43,578 nucleotides of DNA from Haloterrigena salina JCM 13891 (GTDB taxonomy: Archaea; Halobacteriota; Halobacteria; Halobacteriales; Natrialbaceae): contig NZ_AOIS01000054.1 in NCBI RefSeq assembly GCF_000337495.1, forward strand, positions 46,142 to 89,719, in the 5' to 3' direction. Below, in pieces: positions 8,414-15,548 of this stretch. Made by a program: the position numbers and the translations under genes. Numbering within the stretch: the first letter of the stretch is position 1; every line of letters starts with the position of its first letter. The notes under the pieces are model-generated. The model was not told the origin of the DNA. It was given only the letters and a program-made list of their open reading frames with translations, and searched no databases.

Positions 8414-8878
8414 CTCTCGAGCCTCGAGGACCTCGTCGATCACGCCCTCGGTGTCCCCGGCCGCGAGCCGAAAGACGGCGTCGTAGAACTCGCGACCGGT
8501 CAGATCGCGAACGTCGTGGTCCGTCCGCAGCTGTGCATCTACTAACGCGCGCGCGTCGTCCAGATCGGCGAGCGTCTCCGGACGGACGTACACCGTCTTC
8601 TTCTCGGTCGCGTCGAACGGGAACGCCGTCGGATCGTTATCGCCGGTATCGTCCTCACCATCGGCATCGGATTCCGCCGTCTCGGCGCTCGAGTCCGACT
8701 CGGACCCGCTCGAGTCGCCGCCGGTCTCGGAGTCGGATACGGACGGATCGTCTTCGACCGTCGGCGAATCGGTCTTCTTGCTCGAGGACTCGTCGGCCGC
8801 CGATTCGGCGTCCGACCCCTCGCCGGGGTCGTCCTCGACGGCATCGCTCAGTCCGGCGAAGCGGTTGTCATCGGGCAT
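8408..8878 (-). CDS. Acidic ParA-partner protein with RHH-like C-terminus
   Basis: The 156-residue product has three parts: a short N-terminal motif MPDDNRFAGL, a long Ser/Asp/Glu-rich linker (about 11-85) that should be unstructured, and a compact C-terminal region (about 90-150). The C-terminal region begins with a strand-like KTVYVRPET followed by two helices, the pattern of a ribbon-helix-helix DNA-binding fold. ATG 8878 is chosen because GGAGG at 8887-8891 sits 8 bases upstream; a GTG at 8885-8887 overlaps that site. The ParA stop (8868-8870) lies inside this gene, so the two are translationally coupled. Known ParA/RHH partition systems have partners with flexible N-termini that stimulate the ATPase; assigning this role is inference. 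Confidence 0.65.
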   Translation of the reverse strand: MPDDNRFAGLSDAVEDDPGEGSDAESAADESSSKKTDSPTVEDDPSVSDSETGGDSSGSESDSSAETAESDADGEDDTGDNDPTAFPFDATEKKTVYVRPETLADLDDARALVDAQLRTDHDVRDLTGREFYDAVFRLAAGDTEGVIDEVLEAREE

Positions 8879-9704
8879 CGTCGACACCTCCGCGCTCGAC
8901 GATGGCGGCGAGTTCGTCCAACCGGTCGAGCATGTCGTTGTCGGGGTCGTACTCGGCGAGCGGGACGCCCTCGCGCCAGGCCCGGCGGAAGGCGATCCGC
9001 TCGCGCAGGCCGGGGCCGGGCGAGTCCGGATCGTCGAAGTGCTCCGAGCGGGCGAACTGGGGGAGGAACTCGCCGAACTGGGACTCCTCTAAGTCGGTGA
9101 TGATGCGCTTTTCCTCGTTGTCGCCGGCCAGCGAGTTGGGGACGATCGCCATGATGTCGAGATCGATCTCCTTGCGGATCGGCCCGATCTGCTGGGTGTA
9201 CATCCGCTCGAAGCCGCTGACGCTGGGCTCGCTCATCCGCAGCGGGACGATGACGTTCTGGGTGGAGATGAGCGAGGCGTCGGCCAGCGGCCCGAGGTTC
9301 GGCGGCGAGTCGACGACGACGTAGTCGTAGGTCTCGCCGAGCACCGGATCGACGATCTCGTTTCGGATCCAGAGTTCGCCGAAGGTCGCGCTGCGGATGC
9401 TGTTCTCGACGCTGTCTAGATCCTCGTGGGCCGGTAGGACGTCGAACGCGCCAGCCGAGCGGATCACGTCGCCGAGCGTCGTCTCGGTACTGTCCTCTAA
9501 GACGTCCCCGATGTGAACGTCGCTCGTGTAGGCGTCGCTCAGGCCGACGCCTTCGGTGGCGTTGCCCTGCTGGTCTAAGTCCACGAGCAGGACGTCGTTG
9601 TCGCGGTTGGCGAGTCGTTCGGCGAGGTTGATCGCGAGGGTCGTCTTGCCGACGCCGCCCTTCTGCAGGGCGACGCTGACGGCGCGTGGGGTTTCAGTCG
9701 TCAT
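8868..9704 (-). CDS. parA: ParA/Soj/MinD-type ATPase (partition ATPase)
   Basis: The 278-residue cytoplasmic ATPase has the deviant Walker A KGGVGKTT at residues 15-22 (signature Lys15 and catalytic Lys20), the switch I sequence LVDLDQQGNATEG and Walker B DYVVVDSPPNLG. It has no N-terminal HTH, so it is of the short ParA type that usually relies on a partner for DNA recognition. ATG 9704 gives the standard start (MTTETPRAVSVALQ); the frame stays open upstream but runs into the repeat array. It is the first gene of a two-gene operon with the acidic partner and overlaps it by 11 bases. Array A of the 9-bp repeats begins 44 bases upstream, which suggests autoregulation, as in known par operons. 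Confidence 0.9.
   Translation of the reverse strand: MTTETPRAVSVALQKGGVGKTTLAINLAERLANRDNDVLLVDLDQQGNATEGVGLSDAYTSDVHIGDVLEDSTETTLGDVIRSAGAFDVLPAHEDLDSVENSIRSATFGELWIRNEIVDPVLGETYDYVVVDSPPNLGPLADASLISTQNVIVPLRMSEPSVSGFERMYTQQIGPIRKEIDLDIMAIVPNSLAGDNEEKRIITDLEESQFGEFLPQFARSEHFDDPDSPGPGLRERIAFRRAWREGVPLAEYDPDNDMLDRLDELAAIVERGGVDDAR
8887..8891 (-). promoter_or_regulatory. Shine-Dalgarno site inside parA for its partner
   Basis: On the minus strand GGAGG lies 8 bases before ATG 8878, within the last codons of the ParA gene. It decides the start of the partner gene and indicates coupled translation of the two proteins. Confidence 0.6.
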
Positions 9705-9747
9705 GCGTGGGAAGGTCCGTCGCCGCGGCCGATCTCGAGCGGGAGCG

Positions 9748-9819
9748 GTGCGAACGGTTCGAACGTTGGAAACCGCTTCCACCGTGTACACTGTGTAGAA
9801 TGTGCAAACCGTCTTGAAT
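9748..9819. repeat. 9-bp array A (8 units), proximal to parA
   Basis: Eight units are in phase, including GTGCGAACG, GTTCGAACG, GTGTACACT, GTGTAGAAT and GTGCAAACC. The middle units match the consensus best. The array starts 44 bases before the ParA ATG. Confidence 0.7.
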
Positions 9820-9901
9820 CCGCGGGCGGTCGGCCCCGATCGGTTCGAAGCGGGATTCCGCGGACGGCGTTCCGCGGTCGCTGCGGACACGGTCGTCCAC
9901 G

Positions 9902-9982
9902 GTCCGAACGTCGGAAGCAGTCTAAACGGTTCGGGCCTCGAGCACGGTTCAAACGGTGTCCACAGTTTAGACTGTGTCGGTC
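9902..9982. repeat. 9-bp array B (9 units)
   Basis: Nine units are in phase. GTCTAAACG, GTTCAAACG and GTTTAGACT are strong; GTTCGGGCC and TCGAGCACG are degenerate but keep the register. Confidence 0.65.
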
Positions 9983-10008
9983 GAGCGGGATCTGGTCGGT
10001 AGCCGTCC

Positions 10009-10062
10009 GCGCGAACGTCGCTCGAGGTGGAAACCGTCTACACAGTGGAGACATTGGATCAG
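10009..10062. repeat. 9-bp array C (6 units)
   Basis: Six units are in phase: GCGCGAACG, a weak unit, GTGGAAACC, GTCTACACA, GTGGAGACA and the weaker TTGGATCAG. Confidence 0.62.
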
Positions 10063-10135
10063 TCACGGTCGTGATCGACGCGATCGGACGCGACGAGTAA
10101 CACGCCTATCATTCGGGTAAGATAACTTAACAGTA

Positions 10136-10180
10136 GTGGAAACAGTCTACACATTCTATACTGTGTGAACGGTGTGCCGT
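10136..10180. repeat. 9-bp array D (5 units)
   Basis: The units are GTGGAAACA, GTCTACACA, TTCTATACT, GTGTGAACG and GTGTGCCGT. The first two nearly repeat those of array C. Confidence 0.65.
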
Positions 10181-10189
10181 CCCATATGA

Positions 10190-10216
10190 CTCGACACAGT
10201 GTAGACGGTGTAGTTC
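10190..10216. repeat. 9-bp array E (3 units)
   Basis: The units are CTCGACACA, GTGTAGACG and GTGTAGTTC. The first 17 bases are identical to the start of array H. Confidence 0.62.
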
Positions 10217-10273
10217 TCAGCCGGTCTTCAATCAGGATACCAGATTTACAATCGGTTATTGGTATTTTAAGAG

Positions 10274-10363
10274 GTTTACACAGTTTAGACATTGTAGAAA
10301 GTGTAGAGCGTGTGCAAATCTCAAGCGGTGCACACAGCCTACGAATTGTACACGGTACTCGTA
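10274..10363. repeat. 9-bp array F (10 units, the longest)
   Basis: GTTTACACA, GTTTAGACA, TTGTAGAAA, GTGTAGAGC and GTGTGCAAA are followed by a weak unit, then GTGCACACA, GCCTACGAA, TTGTACACG and a last weak unit. The register does not slip over 90 bases. Confidence 0.72.
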
Positions 10364-10425
10364 CGGCGAGGAACCGAACTGAAACGCCGAGGCGACCGAC
10401 TCCTGTCAGTCGAACTCGAGGGCGA

Positions 10426-10470
10426 CACTCCACTGTTTAGAATGTTCACACAGTTTGAACTGTCTAATAT
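10426..10470. repeat. 9-bp array G (5 units)
   Basis: The units are CACTCCACT, GTTTAGAAT, GTTCACACA, GTTTGAACT and GTCTAATAT. Confidence 0.65.
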
Positions 10471-10565
10471 TCCAGGCGGTATACGAAACCGACAGCTCGA
10501 GCAGATACAGTTGTACAGGACGTCAGGTTGGTAGTATGAAAATCGATTCATTCGTACGGAAGATA

Positions 10566-10610
10566 CTCGACACAGTGTAGACAGTTCACACATTGTACAC
10601 CGCCTCGACT
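10566..10610. repeat. 9-bp array H (5 units), proximal to the HerA-like gene
   Basis: The units are CTCGACACA, GTGTAGACA, GTTCACACA, TTGTACACC and GCCTCGACT. The array ends about 125 bases before the GTG start of the ATPase gene. Confidence 0.68.
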
Positions 10611-10626
10611 GTGAGAGGAAACAGCG

Positions 10627-10645
10627 ACCGGTCCGGAGGACCGGT
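10627..10645. repeat. Perfect inverted repeat upstream of the HerA-like gene
   Basis: ACCGGTCC and GGACCGGT are separated by GGA. It lies between array H and the ATPase gene and is unrelated in sequence to the 9-bp units. It could be an operator for that gene; a hairpin terminator is also possible. Confidence 0.5.
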
Positions 10646-10700
10646 GGAATCACCGGACGAGGCCAATATTCAAGGTGCCGTATTGGGAGTGTACCCATAT

Positions 10701-10739
10701 ATGACTACGTCGCGCGCGCTCGAGGTGAGTGGTCGGTGA
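10701..10739 (+). CDS. Possible 12-codon leader peptide overlapping the HerA-like start
   Basis: ATG 10701 opens a 12-codon frame (MTTSRALEVSGR) whose TGA at 10737-10739 overlaps the GTG start at 10736. A GAGGTG Shine-Dalgarno for the main gene lies inside it (10723-10728). The arrangement would couple translation of the leader to the main gene. It is short enough to be chance. Confidence 0.3.
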   Translation: MTTSRALEVSGR

Positions 10740-12583
10740 GCGACCAGCGCCAGATTCTGGTCGGCGAAACCGACGACGGGTCGGAGCTGCGGCTCCCGGT
10801 CGTCGAACTGCTGACCGGTCGCGGGTTCGTCACCGGCAAGTCGGGATCCGGGAAGTCGAACACCGCGTCGGTCATCGCCGAGGAGTTACTCGAGGCCGGC
10901 TTCCCCCTCCTGATCGTCGACACCGACGGCGAGTACTACGGGCTCAAAGAGGAGTACGAGATGCTCCACGCCGGCGCCGACGAGGAGTGCGACATCCAGA
11001 TCGGCCCGGAGCACGCCGAACAGATGGCGAGCCTCGCACTCGAGGAGAACGTCCCGATCATTCTCGACGTCTCGGGGTACCTCGACGAGGACGTGGCCGA
11101 CGAACTGCTGCGCAAGATCGCTCGCCAACTGTTCGTCAAGGAGAAGAAGATGAAGAAGCCCTTCCTCCTCGTGGTCGAGGAGGTCCACGAGTACATCCCG
11201 GAGGGTGGCGGCGTCGGCGAGACGGGGAACCTGCTGATCAAGATCAGCAAGCGCGGCCGCAAACACGGGCTGGGCATTCTGGGGATCAGCCAGCGGCCCG
11301 CCGACGTCAAGAAGGACTTCATCACGCAGGCCAACTGGCTCGTCTGGCACCGGCTGACCTGGGACAACGACACCAAGGTCGTCGGGCGGATCATCGACAC
11401 CGAGTACTCGGAACTCGTCTCCGAACTGAACGACGGGCAGGCGTTCGTCCAGACCGACTGGACCGAGGTCGACGTCCGGAAGGTCCAGTTCCGCCGCAAG
11501 CGGACCTTCGACGCGGGCGCGACCCCCGGACTCGACGACTTCGAGCGACCCGAACTGAAGTCGGTCTCCGACGCGCTGGTCGGTGACCTCGAGAACATCT
11601 CCGAGCGCAAGGAGCGCGAGCAGGACCGGATCAACGAACTCGAGAACGAACTCGAGAAGAAGGAAAAGCGGATCGAGACCCTGGAGGACGAACTCGAGTC
11701 GGCGCGGGACGTCTCGTCGGCGGCCAAGCAGATGGCCGACGCGCTGACCGGGAAGGAGACGGTCCAGGCCCAACTCGGCGGCGGCAGCGACGAGGAACTG
11801 CGTCGCCTCCACGACGAGATCGTCGACCTCGAGGACGAGCGCGACGAGCTTCGAGCGGAACTCGAGGAGCGAGACGAGCGCATCGAGACGCTGGAGACGA
11901 CCCTCGAGTCGCGAACGGAGACCGTCGAGCGACTCCGCGAGGAAAACGAGCGGCTTCTGGATCGCGTTCGCGAACTCGAGGAGACCGAGTCCGAGCCCGA
12001 GACGACCACGACGGAGTCGGACGACGAGATCGTCCACGCCGGCGGCGACGCCATCGAGTTCGGGTTCACGTCGATCCGCGAAGAACTCGAGAAGCGGGAC
12101 GAGGCGACGAGCGACGGCGACCGCGACAGGACCACGCGAGACGACACCGAGCGGACGGGGTTCGAACGGAACGCGGTCGAACGGAACAAGGCCGAATCGA
12201 ATGCGGCCGAACGGAACAAGACCGAACCGAACGCGGCCGAACCAAACGAGGCCGAGCGAGACGAACGGGCGACAACTGCGAGCGAAGGCCCGTCGTTCGA
12301 AGCCCTGTTCGAGGGCGATTGGATCGACGAGCGACTCGAGACGGCGGCCGGGCAGTCCCAGTGTACGGCGGCGACCGGACGACGCGCGCTGGCCGTCCTG
12401 GCCCGAGACGGACCGCTCGAGACGGCGGTCCTCGCCGAACGGGTCGATCGATCGACGGTCGCCGTTCAGAGTCTCCTCTCGGAACTGCGGACCGAGGGCG
12501 TCCTCGATCGGCCCACCGAACGGACCTACACGCTCAGTGACGACGTCCGCGGGGAGCTGACCGCCGCGGCGCGGGTCGACTAA
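10736..12583 (+). CDS. HerA/DUF87-type ATPase with coiled coil and winged helix
   Basis: The 615-residue protein belongs to the FtsK/HerA motor superfamily. Walker A GKSGSGKSN is at 34-42, Walker B LLVVEEVHEY at 144-153, and GISQRPADV with WHRLTWDNDTK follows as in HerA-type motors. After the roughly 270-residue motor come a long charged coiled coil (about 285-440), an acidic linker with tandem pentapeptides (about 475-510) and a C-terminal winged helix (about 545-610). The start is GTG 10736, with GAGGTG 8 bases upstream. Proteins of this class pump or remodel double-stranded DNA. The gene diverges from parA across the repeat region, so a role in segregation or in clearing DNA at the origin is plausible but inferred. 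No nurA or mre11 gene is adjacent, unlike classical herA. Confidence 0.85.
   Translation: MSDQRQILVGETDDGSELRLPVVELLTGRGFVTGKSGSGKSNTASVIAEELLEAGFPLLIVDTDGEYYGLKEEYEMLHAGADEECDIQIGPEHAEQMASLALEENVPIILDVSGYLDEDVADELLRKIARQLFVKEKKMKKPFLLVVEEVHEYIPEGGGVGETGNLLIKISKRGRKHGLGILGISQRPADVKKDFITQANWLVWHRLTWDNDTKVVGRIIDTEYSELVSELNDGQAFVQTDWTEVDVRKVQFRRKRTFDAGATPGLDDFERPELKSVSDALVGDLENISERKEREQDRINELENELEKKEKRIETLEDELESARDVSSAAKQMADALTGKETVQAQLGGGSDEELRRLHDEIVDLEDERDELRAELEERDERIETLETTLESRTETVERLREENERLLDRVRELEETESEPETTTTESDDEIVHAGGDAIEFGFTSIREELEKRDEATSDGDRDRTTRDDTERTGFERNAVERNKAESNAAERNKTEPNAAEPNEAERDERATTASEGPSFEALFEGDWIDERLETAAGQSQCTAATGRRALAVLARDGPLETAVLAERVDRSTVAVQSLLSELRTEGVLDRPTERTYTLSDDVRGELTAAARVD
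12163..12259 (+). repeat. Tandem 15-bp repeats within the HerA-like gene
   Basis: About six 15-bp units encode pentapeptides such as NAVER, NKAES, NAAER, NKTEP and NAAEP in the linker before the winged helix. Such tandem coding repeats can vary in number between strains. Confidence 0.7.
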
Positions 12584-12593
12584 CGTTCGCGAC

Positions 12594-13703
12594 TCACCAT
12601 CGAAGCCGGTCGGCGACGGCCTCGATCGCAGCCGGGTCGACTCCCTGATGGACCGGCAGGGCGACGGTCTCTCGAGCCAGTCGCCGCGCGACCGCGTAGG
12701 CCGGATCGTCGCGGACGGTCGCGGCGAGTCGCGGCCACGTATGCGCGGCGACCCCGCACCGCTCGAGCGCCGCGACGAGTCGCTGCGGCGAGTCCGTCCG
12801 GAGAGGGAAGACCTGCGGACAGATCCCCTCTGGAAGGGTTTCGTGGTAGATTTCGACGCCGGACCGGGAATCGAAGCAGCGTCGCCACGCGAGGTAGTTG
12901 GTCCGGCGGGCGCGCCGGATTGCCGTCGGATCGGCGGCGTCGACGACGGCCGCCGAGACCCTCGACATCGGCGTCTTGCCGGCCTCGTACCGCGCCTTCG
13001 GATCCGGGACCGACGCCGATCGCTCGGCGATCAGCCGCTCGACCGTCCGGCGGACCGTCGCGTTCGCTTCGAGGAGGTCGCCGGCGACCGACTCGAGGAC
13101 GTGCCGGCAGTCGTCGACCCCGAGCTCGTCGCGGACGCCGGCGAACGACGACGGCTCGAGTCGAGCGGCGACGGACTCGTCGTTACAGTAGAGGACGGCG
13201 CCGTCCGGAATCGGCAACAGCTTTCGGAGGCTCGTGATACCGAGGTGGCCTCGGGTGCCGAGTAACGTGCCGTTATCGACGCTGATCGGTGCGTGCGCGT
13301 TGTCGTCGACGTGGTAGCAGTCGCGGTCGTCGAGCAGCGACGCGACCGCTTCGAGCCCGGACTGGGGAAACCCGAAGTAGTCGACCGTCACGACCGCGGC
13401 CGTCTCGTCGTCGAGTCGCTCGACGAGGTCGGCGCGGTTCGGGGCGAGCGTCTCCCGAACGCGGTAGTACCGGGGCTCGAGCGCGAGATCGCGAAACGGT
13501 TCGACGACCGCGTCCGGCAGGTACGCGGGAACGAGGACGTTCTCGCCGGGAGAGACGAGTCCGGCGAGCCCATCGTAGAGCGCTGCCTTTCCGGAGCCGT
13601 AGAACGCGAAATCAGTAGTGTAACGCTCGATGACCGGTCCGATTCCCGTCGCCCGCCGGCCGGCCGGCGTTCGGGCGAGCAGCGACGGCTGCTCACTGAT
13701 CAT
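12594..13703 (-). CDS. DegT/DnrJ/EryC1/StrS-like PLP aminotransferase
   Basis: This 369-residue fold-type I PLP enzyme would act on a sugar or sugar-nucleotide intermediate in the cytoplasm. Visible features are the GSGKAALYDGL segment (36-46), the substrate/PLP region HVDDNAHA (131-138) and a lysine in SLRKLLPIPDGA (Lys161) at the position of the Schiff-base lysine of the family. The N- and C-terminal parts are divergent, so the reaction cannot be specified. TATATAT (13727-13733) lies about 28 bases before ATG 13703, indicating a leaderless transcript. The gene converges on the HerA-like gene with a 10-base gap and diverges from the phosphodiesterase gene. It marks the start of the polysaccharide region. 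Confidence 0.75.
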   Translation of the reverse strand: MISEQPSLLARTPAGRRATGIGPVIERYTTDFAFYGSGKAALYDGLAGLVSPGENVLVPAYLPDAVVEPFRDLALEPRYYRVRETLAPNRADLVERLDDETAAVVTVDYFGFPQSGLEAVASLLDDRDCYHVDDNAHAPISVDNGTLLGTRGHLGITSLRKLLPIPDGAVLYCNDESVAARLEPSSFAGVRDELGVDDCRHVLESVAGDLLEANATVRRTVERLIAERSASVPDPKARYEAGKTPMSRVSAAVVDAADPTAIRRARRTNYLAWRRCFDSRSGVEIYHETLPEGICPQVFPLRTDSPQRLVAALERCGVAAHTWPRLAATVRDDPAYAVARRLARETVALPVHQGVDPAAIEAVADRLRW

Positions 13704-13726
13704 GGTGGTATCCCATCGAAGGACGG

Positions 13727-13733
13727 TATATAT
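13727..13733 (-). promoter_or_regulatory. TATA box of the aminotransferase gene
   Basis: TATATAT is centred about 27 bases before ATG 13703 on the minus strand, consistent with a leaderless transcript. Confidence 0.5.
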
Positions 13734-13890
13734 CGCGGTGACCCTCTCGACCGAAATGCTGGGATTGACGAGATCGTGGGTATCGAAACCATATCACAAA
13801 GTCTGGGCAATAGATAATTACTCGAGGACACCATCGGAAATACCCGTCGTTGCCGTGAGCAGTCTAAACATACGGGAACAAAACAATCGG

Positions 13891-13900
13891 ATAACAAAAC
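13891..13900 (+). promoter_or_regulatory. ATAACAAAAC promoter element, phosphodiesterase/FemAB operon
   Basis: ATAACAAAAC starts 33 bases before ATG 13924, the place of a TATA box for a nearly leaderless transcript. The same ten bases recur ahead of other polysaccharide genes. Confidence 0.6.
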
Positions 13901-13923
13901 AGGGGAGAGTCCCTCCCGTGTCT

Positions 13924-15546
13924 ATGGGAGCTTCGGCAACCGAAACTGAACTCGAGCTGCTCGTGGTCGGGCTCGACGGCTGCTGTCGATCGGTGCTCGA
14001 ACCGCTGTTCGAGGCGGACGAGATTCCGACGATCGAGCGGCTGATCGAGACCGGGACGAGCGGCCCATTGGAGTCACAGATCCCGCCGTGGACGGCGAGC
14101 GCCTGGCCGTCGGTCTACACGGGAAAGAATCCGGGGAAACACGGCGTCTACGACTTCCTCTCGTTCGACGGCTACGACTGGGACGTGGTGAACGCGACCC
14201 ACGTCCGGGAGCGGCCGGTCTGGGAGTTACTCGACGAGTACGGCCTCTCGAGCGTCGTCGTCAACGTCCCCGTCACGCATCCGCCGCGGGAATTCGACGG
14301 CGCGCTGATTCCGGGCCTGACCGCGCCGGAGAATCCCCCCTGCCATCCGGAAGGGATCCTCGAGGACGTGAAGCTGGCCAGCGACGGCTACCACGTCTAT
14401 CCGCAGGGGACCGACGCGCCGGACCAGTCGATCGAGAGCTACGAGCGGACGATCGAGGATCGCGGCTCTGCGTTTCGCTACCTCGCTCGACGGATCGAGC
14501 CCGAGTTCGGGTTCCTCCAGTTCCAGGCGACCGACACCGTCTTCCACGAGCGGCCGGGCGACAAGGCGGCCATCGAGGCCGTCTACCGTGCGGTCGATCG
14601 GCAGCTTCGAGAGACGCTCGCGGAAACCGACCCGGAAAACGTCTTGCTCGTCAGCGATCACGGGATCGGCAAAGTGACCGGCCACGAGTTCCGCGTCAAC
14701 GAGTTCCTGCGCGAGCAGGGGTACGTCGCGGTCGAGAGCGGCGGCGGCATGCCGAACTGGTCGACGACGTGGGAGAACGAGTTGCTCGAGGGCGAGACGG
14801 CCGGCGACGGAGAGACGAGCGCGCTCGAGCGCGCGATGAACGCCGCCGCGAAGGTCGGGATTACGACCCAGCGAGTCGCCGCGGCGCTCGATACGGTCGG
14901 ACTCAAGGAGCCGATCGGCAAGCGAGTTCCAAACGGCATGATTCAGGCGGCGAGCGAGCGGGTCGACTTCCCCGAATCGACGGCGTACGTCCGCTCGAAG
15001 AGCGAACTCGGCGTGCGGATCAACCTCGAGGGCCGCGAACCGAACGGGAAGGTACCCGAATCCGACTACGAAGCGGTCAGATCCGAGCTGATCGACCGGC
15101 TCTCGGCCGTTCGAACGCCCGACGGCGAGCCGATGTTCGAGGCCGTCGAGCCGCGGGAGACGTACTTCGAGGGGCCGTACGTGGACGAGGCGCCGGACAT
15201 TCTGACGGTCCCCGCCGACTTCGACAACGCGATCGTCGCCGACGTCGGCACCGAGCAGTTCGGCGAGCCGATGGAGCCGTGGAACCACAAGCGAACCGGC
15301 ATTGTCGCCGCCGCGGGGAGCGACGTCGACGAGTCGGTCTCGCTCGGGGGAGCGACGATCTTCGACGTCGCGCCGACGATCTGTGCGCTGTTCGACGTCC
15401 CGATCGACGCCGAGATGGACGGCGCGGCGCTGCCGGTCGTCGACGCCGGAGAGGAGACGACGTACCCGGAGTACGAACCAGATCCGATCCGCGCGACCGA
15501 CGATGGGGCCGTCGAAGACCATCTCTCGGACCTGGGGTATCTCTGA
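13924..15546 (+). CDS. Alkaline phosphatase superfamily phosphodiesterase/phosphotransferase (first of two)
   Basis: The 540-residue enzyme belongs to the type I phosphodiesterase/nucleotide pyrophosphatase branch. Metal-binding Asp18 in VVGLDG, the nucleophile region PPWTASAWPSVYTG (Thr57 likely), KHGVYDF, and a late SDHGIG near residue 245 that supplies metal ligands match the family. No signal peptide or membrane segment is seen, so it appears to act in the cytoplasm. ATG 13924 is chosen because a shared promoter element lies 33 bases upstream; the open frame extends further upstream through it. The next gene starts 2 bases after the stop. A paralogue lies at 34503-36095. Relatives are frequent in archaeal surface-glycan loci; the substrate is unknown. 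Confidence 0.85.
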   Translation: MGASATETELELLVVGLDGCCRSVLEPLFEADEIPTIERLIETGTSGPLESQIPPWTASAWPSVYTGKNPGKHGVYDFLSFDGYDWDVVNATHVRERPVWELLDEYGLSSVVVNVPVTHPPREFDGALIPGLTAPENPPCHPEGILEDVKLASDGYHVYPQGTDAPDQSIESYERTIEDRGSAFRYLARRIEPEFGFLQFQATDTVFHERPGDKAAIEAVYRAVDRQLRETLAETDPENVLLVSDHGIGKVTGHEFRVNEFLREQGYVAVESGGGMPNWSTTWENELLEGETAGDGETSALERAMNAAAKVGITTQRVAAALDTVGLKEPIGKRVPNGMIQAASERVDFPESTAYVRSKSELGVRINLEGREPNGKVPESDYEAVRSELIDRLSAVRTPDGEPMFEAVEPRETYFEGPYVDEAPDILTVPADFDNAIVADVGTEQFGEPMEPWNHKRTGIVAAAGSDVDESVSLGGATIFDVAPTICALFDVPIDAEMDGAALPVVDAGEETTYPEYEPDPIRATDDGAVEDHLSDLGYL

Positions 15547-15548
15547 CG

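Larger units (their letters stand above)
9705..10735. other. Non-coding par region with 9-bp-phased palindromic iterons (putative centromere)
   Basis: This kilobase between divergent parA and the HerA-like gene has no convincing ORF. It holds eight clusters (A-H) of tandem 9-base units. The clearest units fit GTNTANAC plus one base, for example GTGTAGACA, GTTTAGACA, GTCTACACA and TTGTAGAAA. The 8-base core is its own reverse complement, so each unit can be a complete binding site for a symmetric dimer, with neighbours 9 bp apart. Methionine-repressor and omega-type RHH proteins bind short tandem boxes in this way. The nearby ParA and RHH-like protein make this a strong centromere candidate; regulation of both genes is the alternative or additional role. 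Confidence 0.72.

Noticed and set aside
9748-10610. CRISPR array or coding tandem repeat in the par region
   Set aside because: Units are 9 bp with no spacers, and no frame stays open with sensible composition across the region.
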